Positions 7,143 to 10,312 of a stretch of 10,312 nt of DNA are shown here, in pieces. The stretch's first letter is position 1; each line of letters starts with the position of its first letter. The notes under the pieces are model-generated. The model saw only the letters and a program-made list of their open reading frames with translations, was not told where the DNA came from and made no database searches. This DNA is from Micrococcaceae bacterium (lineage in GTDB: Bacteria > Actinomycetota > Actinomycetes > Actinomycetales > Micrococcaceae), in NCBI GenBank assembly GCA_003486025.1, contig DNHA01000270.1, forward strand, positions 1,881-12,192. The letters run 5' to 3'. The translations under genes and the position numbers were made by a program.

Positions 7143-7151
7143 AAGTACGAA

Positions 7152-7191
7152 CAAAGCAGGCGAGACGGAAGCTTCCGTCTCGCCTGCTTTG
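7152..7191. terminator. Bidirectional terminator, 40-bp perfect palindrome
   Basis: Every base of 7152-7191 pairs with its mirror, centred on AAGCTT. In RNA this gives a GC-rich stem with a small apical loop, ending in CTTTG on either strand. It lies between the convergent ends of the paaG-like gene (stop 10 bases to the left) and the AsnC regulator (13 bases to the right), so it can end both transcripts. The T runs are short on each side (TTT). Confidence 0.88.
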
Positions 7192-7203
7192 CCATACCCG
7201 CAC

Positions 7204-7656
7204 TCAGCGCGTATCTGAGTCTTCGAAGATCAACAGTGTCTGCGTGTCCAGCACGGCAGACAAGGATTGCAATTGTTCAAAAACCACGCGCCGTAAATCC
7301 AAATTGTCTTTGGCGCGGACCAGCAGAATCACATCGAAGTTGCCGCCGACCAGTCCAATATGCTGAACCTCGGGAATCGAGGCGAGGTGGTCACGCAGTT
7401 CCCGCCAGGAGTGCTGACGCAGTTTCAGTGTCACGTAGGCACTGGCTTTCAACCCGGCCTTGACCGGATCGATGACGGCGGTATACCGGGTAATAACCCC
7501 GGCGTCTTGCAGCTTTGCGATGCGTGAATACGCGTGGGCCCGAGATACATGGACGCGCTGGGCTACCGTGGTCACCGATTGCCGACCGTCATTGGTCAGC
7601 TCGGCCAGGATCGCCCGGTCAACGTCGTCCAGCTTCAGTTCCGCATCCGCGGCCAT
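7204..7656 (-). CDS. Lrp/AsnC family transcriptional regulator, probable regulator of the bkd genes
   Basis: This 150-residue DNA-binding protein has the two-part layout of the family. An N-terminal winged helix-turn-helix (about residues 10-57) has L-D-D-V-D-R-A-I-L-x-E-L and a recognition helix around H-V-S-R-A-H-A-Y-S-R-I. The C-terminal RAM/effector domain (about 70-145) has the G-N-F-D motif (105-108) followed by V-I-L-L-V, the region where amino acids or related effectors bind. The ATG follows AAGGAG (7662-7667 on the opposite strand). It is transcribed away from the 2-oxo acid dehydrogenase genes. Lrp/AsnC proteins beside bkd operons control them in Pseudomonas (BkdR) and Streptomyces, so local control of these genes and of itself is a reasonable inference. 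Whether it activates or represses cannot be read here. Confidence 0.93.
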   Translation of the reverse strand: MAADAELKLDDVDRAILAELTNDGRQSVTTVAQRVHVSRAHAYSRIAKLQDAGVITRYTAVIDPVKAGLKASAYVTLKLRQHSWRELRDHLASIPEVQHIGLVGGNFDVILLVRAKDNLDLRRVVFEQLQSLSAVLDTQTLLIFEDSDTR

Positions 7657-7701
7657 TTGTTCTCCTTGCAGGGGGTAGGACGAGAATTCGCCAAACCCAT
7701 T

Positions 7702-7731
7702 TTGAGCGTACTAATCGTCTACAAGTATACG
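7702..7731 (+). promoter_or_regulatory. Putative promoter of the 2-oxo acid dehydrogenase operon
   Basis: TTGAGC (7702-7707) and TATACG (7726-7731) are 18 bases apart, a fair match to the housekeeping consensus. The transcript would start near 7738, leaving a leader of about 140 bases before the E1-alpha ATG. TATCCT at 7732-7737 is an alternative -10. The leader shows no riboswitch that I recognise. Confidence 0.45.
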
Positions 7732-7745
7732 TATCCTATGCTCAA
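7716..7745 (-). promoter_or_regulatory. Putative promoter of the AsnC-family regulator
   Basis: On the minus strand TTGAGC (7745-7740) and TAGACG (7721-7716) are 18 bases apart. The -10 is only moderate. The site overlaps the forward promoter, so the two would compete, and a protein bound between 7702 and 7745 could affect both directions. Confidence 0.35.
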
Positions 7746-7865
7746 CTTTCTACGATTCTGACGCGGACTGGATACAAAATGATCCGACTGCGCATAATTG
7801 ATGGCAAATGATGTTTGGGTGAGTTGAGTCACAGGACGTCGTTTCCTAGCACTCAACCGGATAAC

Positions 7866-7871
7866 GAAAGG
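7866..7871 (+). promoter_or_regulatory. Ribosome binding site that fixes the E1-alpha start
   Basis: GAAAGG lies 9 bases ahead of the ATG at 7881. The reading frame is open 22 codons further upstream, but those codons look non-coding and no comparable site precedes a start there, so ATG 7881 is chosen. Confidence 0.65.
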
Positions 7872-7880
7872 CGTGATGGC

Positions 7881-9044
7881 ATGAGCACCGAAGCTCACGA
7901 AGATCGCATCTCATCGGTCAGCAAGAAGTTCGGGATTACCCCCGAAGATTACATGCTGCCAGCACGGCATATGATCAATCTGCTCAATGTTGATGGAACC
8001 CTGCGCGAGGAAAGCGAGCAGGGGACCGAACCGGGGCACGAATACCCCTTGCCGAGCCCGGCCGAACTGATGGATGCCTACTCCGCGCTCGCCGTGGGGC
8101 GCCGTGTTAATGACCAGAACTCCGCCCTGGTCCGCCAGGGCCGCATGGCCGTTTACCCTTCAAGCCACGGACAGGAAGCCTGCCAGGTGGCAGCGGCACT
8201 GTGCTTGGAAGAGGGCGACTGGCTCTTCCCGACCTACCGCGACACCGTGGCCGTACTCACCAAGGGTGTGGCTCCGATGGAGGTTATGACAAGCTTCCGC
8301 GGTGAATGGCACTGCGGTTATGATCCAAAGGCCTATAACTGCGCTCCAATGTCCACCCCGCTGACTACGCAGCTGCTGCACGGCGTCGGTGTGGCCCACG
8401 CGGCCAAGCTGCGCGGTGAAAACACCGTAGTGGTTGCCATGTGCGGCGACGGTGCCACCAGTGAGGGCGACTTCCATGAGGCGCTGAACTTTGCCGCGGT
8501 TTTCAAGCTTCCGGTGATCTTCTTCGTGCAGAACAACAAGTACGCCATCTCGGTGCCCCTCTCGCAGCAGAGCGCCGCGCCATCGCTGGCACACAAGGCC
8601 GTCGGCTACGGCATGGCCGGTGAACGTGTGGACGGCAACGACCTGATGGCCTTGATGGCCGTGATGCGCCGTGCGGTGCGCCTGGCCCGTGAAGGCAACG
8701 GCCCGCTGCTGATCGAAGCGCACACCTACCGCATGCAGGCGCACACCAACGCCGATGACGACAAGCGCTACCGCGAGGACTCCGAGGTCCAGGAATGGAT
8801 CGCGAAGGACCCGGTCACCCGCATGCACGCCTACCTCGACGATGCCGGGCTGCTGACCGAAGAAGCCCAAGCAAAAATCACCGAGCGCGCGGAAGCTGTC
8901 GCCAAGAAGCTGCGCGACGGCATGAACCAGGACGCAAATACCCCGCCAAGCGAACTCTTCGAGCACGTATTTGCATCCAAGACCACTCAGCTGGCCGAGC
9001 AGCAGGCGCTGCTGGCCGACGAACTAGCCCGTGAGGAGGCCTAG
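7881..9044 (+). CDS. bkdA: 2-oxo acid dehydrogenase E1 component alpha subunit, branched-chain (Bkd) type
   Basis: E1-alpha binds thiamine diphosphate and, with E1-beta, decarboxylates a 2-oxo acid and hands the acyl group to the lipoyl arm of E2. The 387-residue protein has the diphosphate-binding motif beginning G-D-G (189-191) and closing with N-N (218-219), plus W-L-F-P-T-Y-R-D (114-121) of the family. The loop T-Y-R-M-Q-A-H-T-N-A-D-D (282-293) followed by K-R-Y-R resembles branched-chain E1-alpha more than pyruvate E1-alpha, and the neighbouring E2 agrees. A polar N-terminal stretch of about 60 residues precedes the core. It is the first gene of the unit and ends two bases before E1-beta. 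A role in pyruvate oxidation cannot be excluded, since automatic annotation often calls such genes pdhA. Confidence 0.9.
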   Translation: MSTEAHEDRISSVSKKFGITPEDYMLPARHMINLLNVDGTLREESEQGTEPGHEYPLPSPAELMDAYSALAVGRRVNDQNSALVRQGRMAVYPSSHGQEACQVAAALCLEEGDWLFPTYRDTVAVLTKGVAPMEVMTSFRGEWHCGYDPKAYNCAPMSTPLTTQLLHGVGVAHAAKLRGENTVVVAMCGDGATSEGDFHEALNFAAVFKLPVIFFVQNNKYAISVPLSQQSAAPSLAHKAVGYGMAGERVDGNDLMALMAVMRRAVRLAREGNGPLLIEAHTYRMQAHTNADDDKRYREDSEVQEWIAKDPVTRMHAYLDDAGLLTEEAQAKITERAEAVAKKLRDGMNQDANTPPSELFEHVFASKTTQLAEQQALLADELAREEA

Positions 9045-9046
9045 CC

Positions 9047-10129
9047 ATGACCGCCACGACATCACACGTCAATCCGAACGTCAGCGATGCAACCGCACGC
9101 GCAGCTGCCAAGGCAGCAACCGAAAATCAGCCGGTCACCTTTGGCAAGGCACTGAATACCGCCCTGGCCGATGCCTTGGTCGCTAACGACTCAACGGTCA
9201 TCTTCGGCGAAGATGTGGGAACCCTCGGCGGCGTTTTCCGCATCACCGACGGGCTGACCGCGCGCTTTGGTTCCGAACGCTGCTTCGATACCCCGCTGGC
9301 CGAATCGGGCATCGTGGGCATGGCCATCGGCATGGCGATGAACGGCATGCGTCCGGTCATTGAAATGCAGTTTGACGCGTTCGCGTACCCGGCCTTTGAG
9401 CAAATCGCCTCGCACGTAGCCAAAATGCACAACCGCACCCGCGGCAAGGTGGATCTTCCAATGGTGATCCGCATCCCTTACGCCGGCGGCGTGGGCGGCG
9501 TGGAGCACCACTGTGATTCCTCCGAGGCCTATTACGCGCACACTCCGGGACTCAAGGTATTCACCCCGGCCACCGTCAAGGACGCCTACCTGATGCTGCG
9601 CGAAGCTATTGATTCGCCAGATCCAGTGATCTTCTTCGAACCAAAGAAGCTCTACTGGTCCAAGGAACAGGTAGACCTGCAGGCACTGGCCAGCGACTAC
9701 GCGGCCAAGCGGGCCGCCACCACCGAGGGTACCGCGCGCATTGCGCGTGCCGGATCAGACGCCACGTTGATCACCTATGGCCCCAGCGTCTCTACCGCCA
9801 TGGAAGCGGCAAAACTTGCCGCCGAAGAGGGCATCAGCTTGGAAGTCATCGATATCCGCACCATCGTGCCTTTTGACGATGAGACCGTCTGCGCCTCGGT
9901 GCGCAAAACCGGACGCGCCATCGTGGTGGCCGAAGCTCAGGGGTTCGTCTCGGTGGCCAGCGAAATCGTGGCCCGCGTGCAGGAAAGGTGCTTCCATTCG
10001 CTGGCGGCGCCGGTGCTGCGCGTGACCGGCTTTGACATTCCATATCCGGCACCGACCTTGGAAAAGTACAACTTGCCAAGCGCCGAACGCATCCTCGATG
10101 CGGTAGATCAACTTCAGTGGGAGGCGTAA
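9047..10129 (+). CDS. bkdB: 2-oxo acid dehydrogenase E1 component beta subunit, branched-chain (Bkd) type
   Basis: E1-beta completes the thiamine-dependent active site of E1. The 360-residue protein has a transketolase-like pyrimidine-binding domain with F-G-E-D-V-G (53-58) and P-L-A-E-S-G-I-V-G (83-91), in which Glu86 should be the residue that activates the cofactor. The segment [13 protein letters not shown] (150-162) and H-T-P-G-L-K-V follow, and then the C-terminal transketolase domain. The first 27 or so residues are rich in Ala and Thr, look unstructured, and make the protein longer than the usual 325-340. AGGAGG at 9034-9039 gives a strong ribosome site inside the end of E1-alpha. E2 begins one base after its stop, so all three are one operon. 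Confidence 0.93.
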   Translation: MTATTSHVNPNVSDATARAAAKAATENQPVTFGKALNTALADALVANDSTVIFGEDVGTLGGVFRITDGLTARFGSERCFDTPLAESGIVGMAIGMAMNGMRPVIEMQFDAFAYPAFEQIASHVAKMHNRTRGKVDLPMVIRIPYAGGVGGVEHHCDSSEAYYAHTPGLKVFTPATVKDAYLMLREAIDSPDPVIFFEPKKLYWSKEQVDLQALASDYAAKRAATTEGTARIARAGSDATLITYGPSVSTAMEAAKLAAEEGISLEVIDIRTIVPFDDETVCASVRKTGRAIVVAEAQGFVSVASEIVARVQERCFHSLAAPVLRVTGFDIPYPAPTLEKYNLPSAERILDAVDQLQWEA

Positions 10130-10130
10130 A

Positions 10131-10312
10131 TTGAGCGTCAAGACCTTTCTATTACCCGACCTAGGTGAAGGACTCACCGAGGCGGAGCTGGTGCGTTGGA
10201 TGGTCGCCGCGGGGGACACCGTCGCGGTTGACCAGCCCATCGCGGAGGTAGAAACAGCTAAATCGTTGGTGGAGATCCCTTCGCCTTTTGAAGGCGTGGT
10301 CGCTACCTTGCA
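10131..10312 (+). CDS. bkdC: 2-oxo acid dehydrogenase E2 (dihydrolipoamide acyltransferase), N-terminal part, cut by window end
   Basis: E2 forms the core of the complex, carries the acyl group on lipoyl-lysine and transfers it to CoA. Only the first 60 codons are in the window. They encode a lipoyl domain: [14 protein letters not shown] (6-19) and the lipoylation site [12 protein letters not shown] (41-52) with Lys44. The E-T-A-K-S-x-V-E form is usual in actinobacterial branched-chain E2 proteins, while pyruvate E2 more often has E-T-D-K-A. The start is a TTG at 10131, preceded by TGGGAGG (10118-10124) with 6 bases between; the next in-frame ATG lies inside the lipoyl domain and is too late. 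The catalytic acyltransferase domain should lie to the right of the window. Confidence 0.92.
   Translation, partial: MSVKTFLLPDLGEGLTEAELVRWMVAAGDTVAVDQPIAEVETAKSLVEIPSPFEGVVATL

Noticed and set aside
8160..8966. Minus-strand reading frame of 268 codons, rich in His and Val, opposite E1-alpha
   Set aside because: Its composition is that of a reverse-complement shadow, and E1-alpha with its thiamine motif occupies the other strand.

Overview
The window comes from the chromosome of a high-to-moderate-GC actinobacterium. The gene content, the tightly coupled paaABCDE order, the branched-chain-type 2-oxo acid dehydrogenase and the codon use suggest a member of the Micrococcaceae (Arthrobacter/Glutamicibacter-like). 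This placement is inference from protein character, not from a database match. All the main genes belong to known families, and I see no mobile element, CRISPR array, tRNA, rRNA or clearly new system.

Layout. (1) Bases 1-1557: the end of a polar amino acid uptake operon. A permease gene enters from the left already open and carries the tail of a solute-binding domain, so it is probably a fused binding protein/permease. It overlaps its ATPase gene by 4 bases, and a strong terminator follows. (2) 1636-2293: a lone DoxX-family membrane protein gene with its own promoter and terminator. (3) 2447-7191: a phenylacetate degradation operon. A good promoter has its -10 box inside a near-perfect TetR/PaaR-type palindrome. 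It drives paaA, paaB, paaC, paaD and paaE, the ring-1,2-phenylacetyl-CoA epoxidase and its reductase, followed by a paaG-like isomerase gene. That last gene is interrupted by one in-frame amber codon at 6585-6587. The operon ends in a 40-bp perfect palindrome that can serve as a two-way terminator. (4) 7204-10312: a minus-strand Lrp/AsnC regulator diverging from the E1-alpha, E1-beta and lipoyl E2 genes of a 2-oxo acid dehydrogenase of the branched-chain (Bkd) type. E2 is cut off by the window end.

How the parts fit. PaaABCE-type epoxidases attack the ring of phenylacetyl-CoA, and PaaG turns the epoxide into an oxepin. Bkd complexes turn branched-chain 2-oxo acids into acyl-CoAs. Both blocks therefore serve amino acid breakdown (Phe; Val/Leu/Ile), and the uptake operon at the left edge is loosely consistent with that theme. 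No paaK, paaZ, paaH, paaJ, paaI or paaR is present here, so the rest of the pathway and the repressor must lie elsewhere. The points most worth a second look are the broken paaG-like gene, the promoter/operator overlap upstream of paaA, the binding-protein/permease fusion, and the divergent AsnC-bkd control region.
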